Notes: generated by a model not told the origin, from the letters alone. A stretch of 64,000 bases of DNA from DATCRE01 sp964235605 (GCA_964235605.1 CAXSCR010000006.1:62001-126000); one strand, 5' to 3'; positions 16,739 to 25,674 are shown, numbered from the stretch's first letter. A program made the numbers and translations.

Positions 16739-17010
16739 TGTTTAAGCGCGGCCTACACTTTTGCAGGAGGTGATCATCATTACTTCCGCGCCATATCTCC
16801 ACTTTAGACTGGAACCGGATATCCATATACTTTTTAACCTGCAGACAGTGTCTTTGCACTGATGAGAGTTACTCTATAAAATAAAAACAGATTAGCACTG
16901 CGATTAAACGAAGCAAGCACATGAAATTTAAAGACGAATAACTAAACTTTAGGAATTTTTGTTGTCTCTGCAGTGCAACTAAAATGTAAACTAAGAGATT
17001 ATAACAGTTC

Positions 17011-17412
17011 ATGGAACAGGATAACATAATCGTATTAAGGCAATTCCAAAATTCTATTGAAGCTAATCTGGCAAAGACAAAACTAGATGCTTATGGTATT
17101 CCATGCTTTCTTACTGAAGAAAACCTTGCTAACCTTTATCCAGGACAAAACTTCATGGTCTTCTCCATTCGTCTTCATCTATTTGCAAACGACCACGACA
17201 GAGCGCAGCAAATTTTAAATGAGGGAAACCTTACCCTGAATAATGATGCAACAACAAAATGCCCCAATTGTCTATCTAATAAAATAGCTCGCGACTTCCC
17301 GAAAAAACTAAGTCAACGGTTACCCTCATTTTTACTTTTCTTCGGCATATTCTTTCCGCGGCATAAAGTATATCATTGCTTGGAGTGCGGTCATGAATTT
17401 GATGTACATTAA
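17011..17412 (+). CDS. DUF2007 / zinc-ribbon protein
   Basis: A 133-residue cytoplasmic protein. Residues 5-72 form a DUF2007 (putative signal-transducing) domain with the typical IEANLAKTKLDAYGIPCFLTEEN and IRLHLFANDHDRAQQIL segments, a GlnB-like fold. The C-terminal part has a CPNC ... CLECGH zinc ribbon separated by a short hydrophobic stretch (FLLFFGIFFP). DUF2007 proteins with such ribbons are common Bacteroidota hypotheticals. Monocistronic; its ligand is unknown. Confidence 0.8.
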   Translation: MEQDNIIVLRQFQNSIEANLAKTKLDAYGIPCFLTEENLANLYPGQNFMVFSIRLHLFANDHDRAQQILNEGNLTLNNDATTKCPNCLSNKIARDFPKKLSQRLPSFLLFFGIFFPRHKVYHCLECGHEFDVH

Positions 17413-17459
17413 CAGCAAGTTAATTCATGAAAGATTTTTACAGAACAGTATAATAAGTT

Positions 17460-17489
17460 TTTGTATTTGATCTTTGCCTGATTAATTTG
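17460..17489 (+). promoter_or_regulatory. candidate promoter of the LOG-fold gene
   Basis: TTTG (17460-17463), 18-base spacer, TTAATTTG (17482-17489), one mismatch to TAnnTTTG. The start site would lie about 13 nt before the ATG at 17509. Confidence 0.33.
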
Positions 17490-17508
17490 GGCAATCAATT
17501 TAAAACGC

Positions 17509-18045
17509 ATGACTGACACAAAAACTATTATAGGTGTTATGGGCCCCGGCGAAGGCGCCTCTCCTGAGGAAAACATTATGGCGTTTGACCTAGGCCGTGC
17601 CATTGCCATGGAGGGTTGGGTCACATTGACTGGTGGCCGTAGCTTTGGAATAATGGACGCGGCCATGAAAGGAGCGCGCGAAGTTGATGGCCTTACCATA
17701 GGTATAATACCAACAGAGACTGAGAAAGGCGCATCTGAAAATGCCCAAATAAAAATAGTGACAGGAATGAATAGCGGAAGAAACTATATAAGTGTTCTTT
17801 CTAGTCATGTTGTGGTAGTTTTAGGAATGGCCGCTGGCACAGCGTCTGAAGTAGCACTTGCTATAAAAGCAAATAAAAAGGTTATCCTTCTTAACCAAGA
17901 TGAAATAACAATTCGCTTTTTCAAAAATATTGGTACTTACAAAGTATTGGTTACAAAAACTGTTGACGAAACAATTACTCAGATTAAAGAATACTTAGCG
18001 GTACACAAGCGTAGCGAGCCTAATCCCAACGTGTTTAGTAAATAA
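17509..18045 (+). CDS. LOG-fold (TIGR00725-type) nucleotide-binding protein
   Basis: A 178-residue Rossmann-like protein of the LOG/SLOG family: IIGVMGPGEGASPEE at the start, LTGGRSFGIMDAAMKGA (the Gly-Gly nucleotide-binding turn) and GTASEVALAIKANKKVILL near the end. True LOG enzymes, which release cytokinin-like bases from nucleotides, have PGGxGTxxE; here that motif reads AAGTASE, so phosphoribohydrolase activity is uncertain. More likely a nucleotide-derivative sensor or binding protein of the 'lysine decarboxylase-like' group. Confidence 0.83.
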   Translation: MTDTKTIIGVMGPGEGASPEENIMAFDLGRAIAMEGWVTLTGGRSFGIMDAAMKGAREVDGLTIGIIPTETEKGASENAQIKIVTGMNSGRNYISVLSSHVVVVLGMAAGTASEVALAIKANKKVILLNQDEITIRFFKNIGTYKVLVTKTVDETITQIKEYLAVHKRSEPNPNVFSK

Positions 18046-18075
18046 CGATATCTCTTGGTGAAGAAATGGTGACAC

Positions 18076-19836
18076 CTATTTCTTCACCACTGTGAATTCT
18101 ACCCGCCTATTATTAGCGCGACCTTCTTCTGAATCGTTGGTATCTATGGATTTACTTTCACCATAGCCATGAGCGCCCAGCCTGGCACTTTCAATTCCTT
18201 GATCAATAAGATAATTGACTACAGATTGTGATCTCCCTTGCGAAAGGTTAAGATTATAATCATCAGATCCTTTATTATCCGTATGCCCTGCTATTTCAAT
18301 CTCTACAGTCTCATTTTGTTTTAGAAAATCTACCACCTTATTTAACTCAGCAAATGATTGTGATTTCAAAGAAGTCTTATCAAAATCAAAGTATATATTC
18401 TTTAAACGAACGGTAAGTCCCACTTCAATAGGTTGTAAATAAAGATCTGCAACAACCGGCGTTACGCCAGCATCATTGATCCATATGCTATCTGTTGCCA
18501 TCACATATCCTTCTGCAGATGCCGTGAGTAAATACCACCCTAGCTTAGTAATTTCCTGCTCAAGTTTACCTCCAGTGGCATCTCGTTTAAAGTTCACCTT
18601 TTTATCTCCCTTTAGTACGCCACTTACATTTGCAGGGATAGGTTTTTCTGTTTTTAAATTATACACATTCGCTATAAGGCTTAACTTCAATGATTTTGAT
18701 ACGGGCATTAAAGAAATTTCGACATCTATAATGGTATCAGCGTTAATGACGGGCACCTTAAAATTGGTAGTGTTAGGAGAAAAATCTGTAGCACTAGCAC
18801 TTAAGGTATACTCACTTACTTCATTGATCTTAGTTTCAAATTTACCTGTAACTGATGTGCTTAATTTTATGGCATCTTTTCCTTTTGGTTTAACCTCCAC
18901 ACTTGCAGCCATTGGCTGATTTGTTTTATCATTATAAACTTTACCTACCAGCGTAATCTTAAATTCTTTTGGCACTAATTCATATAAATCCAACTGCGCG
19001 CCTTCCAGCGCTTTGTTGGCCCGGCTTGTGAAAACATTTCCTGCATTATCCATTGTAAAATATAAATCGAGCGCTCCGGTGTTAATTGGTTTGCCTAGGT
19101 TAATCGGCTCAGACCAATTATTCCATGTGTCATCAAGTCTTGTGGTTTTGTAAATATCAACTCCCCCTTGCCGACCCGGTGAGTTCCTCGCACTCCCAAA
19201 GAATAACGTTTTTTGATCTAGTCCAATAAATGGACCTACATCATCAAGATTCGTGCTTAATTTTAGCTTAACAGGTTTAGAGTAAGCATCTTCCGATTCC
19301 AGATGGCTTATGTATAAGTCACTATTGGTGTTATTCAGCACTTCACTAAAATATAAGATAATGTGTTTTGCGTCAGCCGATATACTGGCACCGTAGAAAC
19401 GGCCTTTATTCATCTTACCGAAATCTTTTATATTAAGTTCTTGTAATCGTCCGCCTTTCACAATAGAACATCCTTTTTCATTTTTTCCCCTTCCGCCTTT
19501 GATAAACAAATTACCGTCGGGCATTACCGTGAATACTTGATTAGACCTATTGTTGTTAAATGGAGAACTTAAATGGGTTGGCGCACTCCACACACCTTTA
19601 TCATCTTTTTTAGTCATCCATATATCCTGACTATCTTCCTTACCATACGTATTGTCTGGATGATTCTGCACAAAGAAGTACAGTGTATTACCATCAGGTG
19701 AAACAATGGGTGCAGCCTCATGGCGAAAGGTGTTGACTGGCTTGCCCATACTAACCAACTCATAACGCCCCGATACAAGTTGAGCGGATGCTGAAAGATG
19801 GAACAGAAATGAAATTGTAAGTAATGATATTCTCAT
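18076..19836 (-). CDS. OmpA-family protein with PD40 propeller
   Basis: A 586-residue outer-envelope protein. Signal peptide 1-18 (ending ASAQ); WD40-like PD40 beta-propeller about 35-265 (repeats such as APIVSPDGNTLYFF and KTLFFGSARN); two carboxypeptidase-regulatory-like beta-sandwich domains (about 290-375 and 380-465); OmpA peptidoglycan-binding domain about 475-586 with LSQGRSQSVVNYLIDQGIE and NNRRVEFTV. This domain order is a hallmark of Bacteroidota and is often linked to type IX secretion or gliding machinery (PorE-like). Monocistronic here. Probable role: linking outer-membrane complexes to the wall. Confidence 0.9.
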   Translation of the reverse strand: MRISLLTISFLFHLSASAQLVSGRYELVSMGKPVNTFRHEAAPIVSPDGNTLYFFVQNHPDNTYGKEDSQDIWMTKKDDKGVWSAPTHLSSPFNNNRSNQVFTVMPDGNLFIKGGRGKNEKGCSIVKGGRLQELNIKDFGKMNKGRFYGASISADAKHIILYFSEVLNNTNSDLYISHLESEDAYSKPVKLKLSTNLDDVGPFIGLDQKTLFFGSARNSPGRQGGVDIYKTTRLDDTWNNWSEPINLGKPINTGALDLYFTMDNAGNVFTSRANKALEGAQLDLYELVPKEFKITLVGKVYNDKTNQPMAASVEVKPKGKDAIKLSTSVTGKFETKINEVSEYTLSASATDFSPNTTNFKVPVINADTIIDVEISLMPVSKSLKLSLIANVYNLKTEKPIPANVSGVLKGDKKVNFKRDATGGKLEQEITKLGWYLLTASAEGYVMATDSIWINDAGVTPVVADLYLQPIEVGLTVRLKNIYFDFDKTSLKSQSFAELNKVVDFLKQNETVEIEIAGHTDNKGSDDYNLNLSQGRSQSVVNYLIDQGIESARLGAHGYGESKSIDTNDSEEGRANNRRVEFTVVKK

Positions 19837-19944
19837 TGAATGAGGTTTTGGCCTATAGTAAATTTAAAACATTCTATTAAAATAAAGCCAAAACACAGAT
19901 ATGATATAACAAGGGTCTGCGAATGTATGGTTAATGGCGGCCAG

Positions 19945-20376
19945 TTAATAAATCAAAGCTCTATTACCCATTGAAATGCCCACAATAATTAAAATCAATG
20001 CTATAATGTTAAAATAAAATAGGCGCTTGTGTTTCGCTATATCACTCGTCATTTTCTTAGAACTAATACGGGCTACCGTTATAAGAACTATCGCAATAAG
20101 CATAACGGTCAAATGTTCAACGGTCCAATAACGATAATCTTTATTCTTCATGGTGTCAGATCCAAACTTCACCCAAGGGCTTACCGTGTATAATGCTAAT
20201 CCAATAAGCAACTGAAGATGAGTGAGTATCAACAAGTATAAACTGAATTTATTATCCCACTTACCAAACGATTTCTTATTCACAATGCCCATCAAAGCCA
20301 TTATAATAACAATGAATAAAGCTATAAAAACTAAATATCGAAGTGCAGAATGAAATTGAAGGAATGTGCTGTACAT
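19945..20376 (-). CDS. four-helix membrane protein, cytochrome b-like hypothetical
   Basis: A 143-residue integral membrane protein with four helices. Histidines sit at helix positions that could bind haem (FHSALRYLVF near residue 8, LTHLQLLIG near 57, VEHLTVMLI near 87), which is why relatives are sometimes labelled cytochrome b. No enzyme motif beyond this. A possible -7 box lies 22 bp upstream (20398-20405, TTAATTTG on the minus strand). Role unknown. Confidence 0.7.
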   Translation of the reverse strand: MYSTFLQFHSALRYLVFIALFIVIIMALMGIVNKKSFGKWDNKFSLYLLILTHLQLLIGLALYTVSPWVKFGSDTMKNKDYRYWTVEHLTVMLIAIVLITVARISSKKMTSDIAKHKRLFYFNIIALILIIVGISMGNRALIY

Positions 20377-20510
20377 GTTGGATTTTATTTAAGTGCCCAA
20401 ATTAATCAGCTTTCAATAGGTTTGAAAATTTTGGTTCATGTTTAATGCTTTTAGTCAGATAATTTAATGACTAATTCTGCATAGATCTAACCTGTGTATC
20501 AAAAACAAAA

Positions 20511-20538
20511 TTGTGTAATTGGAATTTATCTACCTTTA
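20511..20538 (+). promoter_or_regulatory. promoter of the SMP-30-like gene
   Basis: TTG (20511-20513), 17-base spacer, TACCTTTA (20531-20538), one mismatch to TAnnTTTG. Transcription would begin near 20545, after the first in-frame ATG at 20519, which supports 20564 as the true start codon. Confidence 0.45.
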
Positions 20539-20563
20539 TAAAAAAAACTATAAAAAACCAATC

Positions 20564-21412
20564 ATGAAAAAAACATTTGCCGCTATAGTAACCATTGCGT
20601 TGGTTAATCTAATAGACTCCCACGCAGTTTCAGCTCAAAAGCTAGAGTTAAAATGGAAAACCGATCCGACACTTTTAGTATCCGAATCTGTTTTATTTGA
20701 TGCAAGCAGAAACATTCTATATGTTTCCTGCATTGATGGAAAGCCAGAAGAAAAAGATGGAAAAGGTTTTATTGCTAAAGTCACACCTGATGGAAAGGTT
20801 CAAAAGACAAATTGGATAACAGGACTTGATGCGCCAAAGGGCATGGGTCTCTTTAAAAATAAGCTTTACGTTGCTGACATAACACGTGTTGATGTGATTG
20901 ATGTGGCTACAGGGAAAGTGATTGATAAGATTGAAGTTGAAGGAGCAAAGTTTCTAAATGATATCACTGTCGATGCAAAGGGTAACGTCTATATTTCTGA
21001 TACACAAACAGGTAAAATACATACTTTAAAAAACAACAAGGCAGAAGTTTACTTTGAGAGTACTGATTTTAAGGGCGTTAATGGATTATTAGCAATAAGT
21101 GATGAATTGTATATCGCAGACTTCGGTTCAGGCGATAACTATAAGCTAAGCGCCGATAAGAAACTCACCAAAATTACCAATACGTCTGAAGGTGCCGATG
21201 GCGTAGTTATGGTTGGTAAAAATGAATACTTGGTTTCCAACTGGCATGGCGAAGTGTATTATGTAAGTGCAGAGGGCGTGTCGCAAAAACTACTAGATAC
21301 AAAAGATCAAAAAATTAGTGCAGCCGACATTGAATATAATGCAAAAACAAAAACACTTTATGTTCCTACGTTTTTTGCGAATGGCGTTATGGCTTATGAA
21401 TTTAAAAAGTAG
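20564..21412 (+). CDS. SMP-30/gluconolactonase-like beta-propeller, exported
   Basis: A 282-residue periplasmic protein. A signal peptide (KKTFAAIVTIALVNLIDSHAVSAQ) follows the ATG at 20564. The mature part is a six-bladed propeller with repeated blades such as LNDITVDAKGNVYISDTQTGKI, typical of SMP-30/gluconolactonase/LRE-like proteins, which bind a divalent metal and hydrolyse sugar lactones. The catalytic metal ligands were not assigned. It is followed within 10 bp by the broken PQQ sugar dehydrogenase, whose product would be an aldonolactone, so the two probably once formed an oxidation-plus-hydrolysis pair. Confidence 0.75.
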   Translation: MKKTFAAIVTIALVNLIDSHAVSAQKLELKWKTDPTLLVSESVLFDASRNILYVSCIDGKPEEKDGKGFIAKVTPDGKVQKTNWITGLDAPKGMGLFKNKLYVADITRVDVIDVATGKVIDKIEVEGAKFLNDITVDAKGNVYISDTQTGKIHTLKNNKAEVYFESTDFKGVNGLLAISDELYIADFGSGDNYKLSADKKLTKITNTSEGADGVVMVGKNEYLVSNWHGEVYYVSAEGVSQKLLDTKDQKISAADIEYNAKTKTLYVPTFFANGVMAYEFKK

Positions 21413-21421
21413 TTACTAGAG

Positions 21422-21819
21422 ATGATTAAAAGATTTTGCATTCCAGCGTTGCTGGTAATACTTGTTGCAGCCTTAAATAATATACACAAAGAACATGAAG
21501 GTTCACCTGTAATTGAGTCAGAAAAAGTAAGATTTGTTGTTGATACCATTACCAATACATGCCGTCCATAGCGCCCTGTGGTATTACTCAAGTTACTGGT
21601 AATAGATTTCCAGCATGGAAAAACAATTTACTCATTGGTGCACCGGCTCATCAACATGTAGCTAGAGTAGAATTAGAAAATGGTAAATATGTACAACAGG
21701 AAAAACTCTTAGACAAAATAGCACGTGTACGCGCCGTAGTAGAGAGTCCTGATGGATTTATTTATGTTGCTACAGAAGGGCCAGGATTATTATTGAAACT
21801 CCGGCCCGCTGACCAATAA
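21422..21819 (+). pseudogene. PQQ-dependent sugar dehydrogenase, internally deleted
   Basis: Frame 1 (21422-21571) gives a start and signal-like N-terminus (IKRFCIPALLVILVAALNN) and the first strand of the mature domain (EKVRFVVDTITNT). It then stops. An overlapping frame (21559-21819) gives the extreme C-terminus of a soluble aldose/glucose dehydrogenase: SIAPCGITQVTGNRFPAWKN, LLIGAPAHQHVARVELE, VRAVVESPDGFIYVATEGPG. The whole middle of the usual 350-450-residue propeller is missing, so a deletion of roughly 0.8-1 kb, with a frame change, removed the PQQ site. No active enzyme can be made. Confidence 0.8.
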
Positions 21820-21822
21820 AGG

Positions 21823-21851
21823 AAAGGGCGAGTTTAATTAACTCGCCCTTT
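21823..21851. terminator. bidirectional terminator
   Basis: Perfect 12-bp stem AAAGGGCGAGTT / AACTCGCCCTTT with a 5-base loop, A- and T-rich at the ends. It serves the pseudogene on the plus strand and the aldo/keto reductase on the minus strand, whose stop codon begins 2 bp away. Confidence 0.8.
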
Positions 21852-21852
21852 A

Positions 21853-22848
21853 TTATTCTGCTAACTTAAATTCATTAGCAGCAAGTGTAATGGTTTTAAG
21901 CTCGTGTTCAGAAAGTTTAAAATTGAGCGCGCTTACATTATCTTTTACTTGTTGTTCATCTCTAGCTCCGACCAAGACAGTGCCCATAGCAGGTTGGTTT
22001 ACGGTCCAATTTATTACCAGTTGAGAAACCGTAGCTTGATGCGCATCAGCAATGGGCTTTATTTTTTGAAGTAGTGCATTTGCTCTATCAATATTCTCTG
22101 GCTTATAATAAAGATTGCCTTCGCGTGTATCTCCTTCACCAAATTTATGATCGCGCTTTATCTTACCTGTAAGCAAGCCACGTTGTAACGGACTATAAGG
22201 AATAATGCTCACACCCCGTCTTATGGCTTGTGGTATTACATCTTTTTCAATACTGCGATTGATCAAACTGTAAGGTACCTGGTTCGAAGCGATGTTAACT
22301 GTTTTTAAAGCTTCTTCAACCTGTTCCGCGCTATAATTAGACACACCAGCGGCTCTTACCTTTCCTTGTTTAATTAATTTTGCTACAGCCTCCATTGTTT
22401 CAGAAATGGGTGTGGTCATGTCAGCCCAATGAATTTGTAGCAGATCAACATAATCAGTTTTCAACCTACGTAGGCTATCTTCACATTCTTGTATAACCTT
22501 TTCCTTTCCTGAAAACTTATACATCTTTATGGGCTTGCCTTGATTGTCGGTCGTGTCGAAAAAATACTCCCCTTGTTCCGTCTGCCAATTCATGCCGAAC
22601 TTAGTTAGTATTTGGTAGCGATCACGAGGCACGCCGGCCATTGCTTTTCCAATCAATTCCTCACTTTTTCCGAAGCCATAAACAGGTGCAGTATCAATTG
22701 TGGTTATTCCCATATCATAAGATGCGCTAATTGCGCGCAGTGCAGTCTTATCCTCAGCACCGCCCCACATCCAACCACCAATAGCCCATGCACCAAATGC
22801 AATAGGCGTAACTTTTACTTCAGATTTTCCTAATGTTCTTAAATCCAT
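21853..22848 (-). CDS. aldo/keto reductase
   Basis: NAD(P)H-dependent reductase of the AKR superfamily, 331 residues, one TIM barrel. The catalytic tetrad region is readable: GITTIDTAPVYGFGKSEELI (Asp and Tyr), ILTKFG (Lys) and LLQIHWAD (His), plus the cofactor-binding VGARDEQQVKDN near the C-terminus. Sequence is close to the AKR group often labelled YajO/IolS-like, which reduces aldehydes or ketones. The start is 9 bp from a repeat cluster, so its promoter must lie inside or beyond repeats. Substrate unknown. Confidence 0.9.
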   Translation of the reverse strand: MDLRTLGKSEVKVTPIAFGAWAIGGWMWGGAEDKTALRAISASYDMGITTIDTAPVYGFGKSEELIGKAMAGVPRDRYQILTKFGMNWQTEQGEYFFDTTDNQGKPIKMYKFSGKEKVIQECEDSLRRLKTDYVDLLQIHWADMTTPISETMEAVAKLIKQGKVRAAGVSNYSAEQVEEALKTVNIASNQVPYSLINRSIEKDVIPQAIRRGVSIIPYSPLQRGLLTGKIKRDHKFGEGDTREGNLYYKPENIDRANALLQKIKPIADAHQATVSQLVINWTVNQPAMGTVLVGARDEQQVKDNVSALNFKLSEHELKTITLAANEFKLAE

Positions 22849-22856
22849 AATTTAAT

Positions 22857-23322
22857 TAGCTGCTAGCTTCTAGTTACTAGCTGCTAGCTTGAGTAAATAA
22901 CTGTGCCGCATTTGCTGCCCAAACAATGAGATTATATAGCTTCTGGCTGCTAGCTTTAAGCTGCTAGCTCGATTTTTTAAAGTTTTATGCAGTTGACTCA
23001 CATGTCGGACTCATGTTAAAGATTGTATTTCTTGACACGCGGCATAACGAATAAGTAAAAGGTAAGCTTATCCAAGCTAGCAGCTCGTAGCTAGTAACTA
23101 GCAGCTTTTTCCTACCTATGCCGCGTTTATTTTCAAAACACTACCCTTAGCTGTGAACCGAGCAATATATTAAGTAAGCTATTATCCAAGCTAGCAGCTA
23201 TCTGCTAGTAACTAGCAGCTTTCCAAAAGCTTATCCAAGCTAGCAGCTCGCAGCTAGTAACTAGCAGCTTTTCCAAAAGCTTATCCAAGCTAGCAACTCG
23301 CAGCTAATAGCTAGCAGCTTTT
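22857..23322. repeat. cluster of degenerate 7-bp repeat arrays (TAGCTGC family)
   Basis: Six 35-bp blocks, each five heptamers long, fill the gap between two divergent genes: 22857-22891 and 22937-22971 (TAGCTGC/TAGCTTC type), then 23075-23109, 23189-23223, 23238-23272 and 23288-23322 (AGCTAGC, AGCTCGC, AGCTAGT, AACTAGC, AGCTTTT). The first two are the reverse complement of the other four. The last four share the lead-in TTATCCA, and neighbouring blocks are about 50 bp apart at the right-hand end. No genes, no cas genes, and the unit is not a CRISPR-type repeat. Confidence 0.85.
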
Positions 23323-23339
23323 TATTAACTTGCGCCTAC

Positions 23340-24533
23340 ATGAAACTTCATAGAAATACATCACAGGCCATCGTTATATCTCTTCATACTATCTTATCAG
23401 AAGGTCGCTATGCCGATAAAGTTATTGAAAAAGTACTTAAACTGAACTCGAAGTGGGCACAGTACGACAAACGCTTTATTGCTGAGACCATATACGATAT
23501 TGTTAGGAACTTTCGCTTTCTGAAAGAAATATCCAGTATAAAAGGAAACGATTTTTGGGGATTGTATGGTGCCTGGTGTGTTGTGAACAAAATTGAACTT
23601 CCGAGATGGGATGAGTTTGAAGAAACCAAACCGAAAGCAATTTTTGCAAAAATTGAAGAAATAAAATCAAACCGCCGTATAGTTCAATCCATACCCAATT
23701 GGCTAGATGAAATAGGTGAAAAGGAATTGGGAACAGAGCGTTGGGAAAAAGAGGTGCATGCACTCAATGGAGAGTCGAATGTAATTCTTAGAGTCAATAC
23801 ATTAAAGATTTCAAAAAGAGATCTTCAAGAGCAGCTGAAGGAACAACTCGTACTTACAGAATCATCAGATGAATTTCCAGATGCACTTTTATTAACACGT
23901 TGGCATAATGTATTTGCCCTTCCTCAATTTAAAGACGGACTTTTTGAAGTTCAGGATGCCGGCTCTCAACTAATCGCACCCTTTCTTCGTGTAGAGCCAG
24001 GCATGCGTGTAATAGATGCCTGTGCCGGAACGGGTGGAAAAACGCTTCACCTTGCAGCGCTTTTGAAAAACAAAGGTCGCATCATTGCCATGGATAATGA
24101 AGAATGGAAGTTAGATGCACTTCGTAAGCGGGCAAGGCGCGCAGGTGCCAGCAATGTTGAAGCGAAAATAATTGAGTCATCTAAAACGATAAAAAGACAA
24201 GAGAATTCAGCTGAGCGTTTGTTGTTAGATGTTCCTTGCTCAGGACTTGGTGTCTTAAAAAGAAACCCGGATGCGAAATGGAAACTCTCCGCAGAATATG
24301 TTGAGGAAGTAAAAGTGCTTCAGCAAAAATTACTAAATGACTATAGTGTGATGTTAAAGAAAGGAGGCCTCATGGTTTACTCAACCTGTAGCATCTTAAA
24401 TTCTGAAAATGAAGAACAGGTTAAACAATTCATGCAGACCAATCCCGGAAAATTTGAGTTGCTCGAAGAAAAGCGCATCTGGCCATCAGACGGATTTGAT
24501 GGATTTTATATGGCTGTGATGAAAAAAATCTAA
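23340..24533 (+). CDS. RsmB-like rRNA/tRNA cytosine-5 methyltransferase
   Basis: SAM-dependent m5C RNA methyltransferase of the RsmB/NSUN (Fmu/Sun/NOP2) family, 397 residues. The N-terminal helical part (1-130) resembles the NusB-like region. The catalytic domain has SAM motif I DACAGTGGKTLHLA, motif IV DVPCSGLGVLKRNPDAKW with the proline-cysteine pair, and motif VI YSTCSILNSENEEQV with the catalytic cysteine. Both family cysteines are kept, so it should be active. Likely target is 16S rRNA, but a tRNA target cannot be excluded. A TTAACTTG-GCGCC sequence just before the ATG could be a promoter for a near-leaderless transcript. Confidence 0.92.
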   Translation: MKLHRNTSQAIVISLHTILSEGRYADKVIEKVLKLNSKWAQYDKRFIAETIYDIVRNFRFLKEISSIKGNDFWGLYGAWCVVNKIELPRWDEFEETKPKAIFAKIEEIKSNRRIVQSIPNWLDEIGEKELGTERWEKEVHALNGESNVILRVNTLKISKRDLQEQLKEQLVLTESSDEFPDALLLTRWHNVFALPQFKDGLFEVQDAGSQLIAPFLRVEPGMRVIDACAGTGGKTLHLAALLKNKGRIIAMDNEEWKLDALRKRARRAGASNVEAKIIESSKTIKRQENSAERLLLDVPCSGLGVLKRNPDAKWKLSAEYVEEVKVLQQKLLNDYSVMLKKGGLMVYSTCSILNSENEEQVKQFMQTNPGKFELLEEKRIWPSDGFDGFYMAVMKKI

Positions 24534-24832
24534 GTTAATTAATTAGCAGATTAGTCGATGTGCAGATTTGCAGATTGGTGGTAAAGTTTTTAAAGGCTCT
24601 ATTGTAATGGATATAAAACAGGCCAGTTATAATTATTGTATCATTCTATCTTTATACTACTGTAGTTATGCTTCTTATATGTCTTATAACGAGATCAACC
24701 TGTGGGCTAACTTTTAGTGCCGCATTGAATACCTCTTATTAAAAAAGCACAACTTATATTCAACTAGCTAACACCTATTCCTTGAAACTTTCACAAACTT
24801 TAAGAACTTTCGGAAGTATTTAACTATCTGTT
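24534..24832. other. intergenic stretch with an 8-bp repeat
   Basis: 299 bp without a supportable gene. At 24546-24577 there are four consecutive 8-mers (GCAGATTA, GTCGATGT, GCAGATTT, GCAGATTG), one of the few arrays in the window whose period is 8 rather than 7. The rest is AT-rich and unstructured. Confidence 0.5.
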
Positions 24833-25576
24833 TTGAAAGTCATTCGATATCTCATTAATAAGCTTTACACAGTCTGGGTTTTGACTGTATTCATTGGTTT
24901 CATGATTATTCTACTGCCGGGCATTGTTATACCTTTCTTCTTTGGTAGAAAGTTTGGCTGGATTGGATACCGGTTTTTGTGGCTTTGGTCATGGATCTTT
25001 AGTATGCTGAACAACATTCGTTATAACTTTTACGGAAGAGAAAATTTTCAAAAAGGAAAAGCCTACATCTACATAAGCAATCACACTTCCTTCTTAGATA
25101 TTCCTGGTTTGTGTTTAACTATTCCTGGTGAATTCAAGCCTCTGGCAAAAAAGGAACTTCTAAAAATTCCGGTGTTCGGTTGGATTGCGCAGGCCGCAAC
25201 TGTTATTGTAGATCGCTCTAGTGTACAAAGTCGCAAGAAAAGTATGAATCTTTTAAAGAGCCATTTAGAAGATGGTATATCAATTCTGATCTTTCCTGAA
25301 GGAACGCAAAATCGTAGTAATGAGATTCTTCAACCTTTTCATGATGGTGCCTTTCGAATTGCTGTTGACGCACAGCAACCCATTCTACCTATGGTGATAA
25401 TTGGTGCCGGTAAACTCATGCCTCCCGGTAAGGGTTATATTGAACATGGCAGAGTTAAAATAGTAGTGGGTAAGGAAATTCCTACACAAGGATCGACACA
25501 TAGTGATATAGCTGCACTGAAGCAAAAAACATTTGATGCGATGAAGAGTTTGATTCTCACCCATGTGAACAAATAA
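24833..25576 (+). CDS. 1-acyl-glycerol-3-phosphate acyltransferase (PlsC-like)
   Basis: Inner-membrane acyltransferase of 247 residues that adds the second acyl chain to lysophosphatidate in phospholipid synthesis. Motif I is NHTSFLD (the HX4D catalytic pair) and motif III is FPEGTQNRS; an N-terminal hydrophobic helix (about 12-38) anchors it. A TTG codon at 24833 is the best start: it gives KVIRYLINKLYTVW before the helix, whereas the first ATG is internal to the helix. Standalone gene; related enzymes acylate other lysolipids, so the exact acceptor is inferred. Confidence 0.88.
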   Translation: MKVIRYLINKLYTVWVLTVFIGFMIILLPGIVIPFFFGRKFGWIGYRFLWLWSWIFSMLNNIRYNFYGRENFQKGKAYIYISNHTSFLDIPGLCLTIPGEFKPLAKKELLKIPVFGWIAQAATVIVDRSSVQSRKKSMNLLKSHLEDGISILIFPEGTQNRSNEILQPFHDGAFRIAVDAQQPILPMVIIGAGKLMPPGKGYIEHGRVKIVVGKEIPTQGSTHSDIAALKQKTFDAMKSLILTHVNK

Positions 25577-25612
25577 GTTTCAGTCGTTCCATCAGAATAG
25601 ATAAAATAGAAA

Positions 25613-25642
25613 GCAACCAGATTGATTAATAAATCTGGTTGC
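25613..25642. terminator. bidirectional terminator
   Basis: 11-bp perfect stem GCAACCAGATT / AATCTGGTTGC, 8-base loop, with A/T-rich flanks including an A-run after 25650. It lies between the converging acyltransferase and haloperoxidase-like genes. Confidence 0.75.
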
Positions 25643-25674
25643 CTTAAATAAAAAAAGAAACGTTATCCAATCAG

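Larger units (their letters stand above)
16378..17010. other. gene-free stretch holding two large palindromes
   Basis: No supportable gene in over 600 bp between the divergent sigma operon and the DUF2007 gene. It holds the twin palindromes at 16643-16738 and, just after, an 11-base exact match to an ideal ribosome-binding sequence (16765-16775) with no good start codon behind it. More GC-rich than flanking non-coding DNA. Confidence 0.5.

Noticed and set aside
16765..16775. Ideal ribosome-binding sequence AGGAGGTGATC
   Set aside because: No ATG follows at proper distance; the downstream frame is open for only about 30 codons. Bacteroidota rarely use strong sites of this type.
16740..16890. 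Minus-strand frame of about 40 codons next to the palindromes
   Set aside because: No recognisable family, and its stop lies inside a palindrome; likely chance.
22857..23322. CRISPR-like array
   Set aside because: Blocks are 35 bp, but each is made of heptamers, spacers are 14-90 bp and partly repeated, two blocks are inverted, and no cas gene is near.
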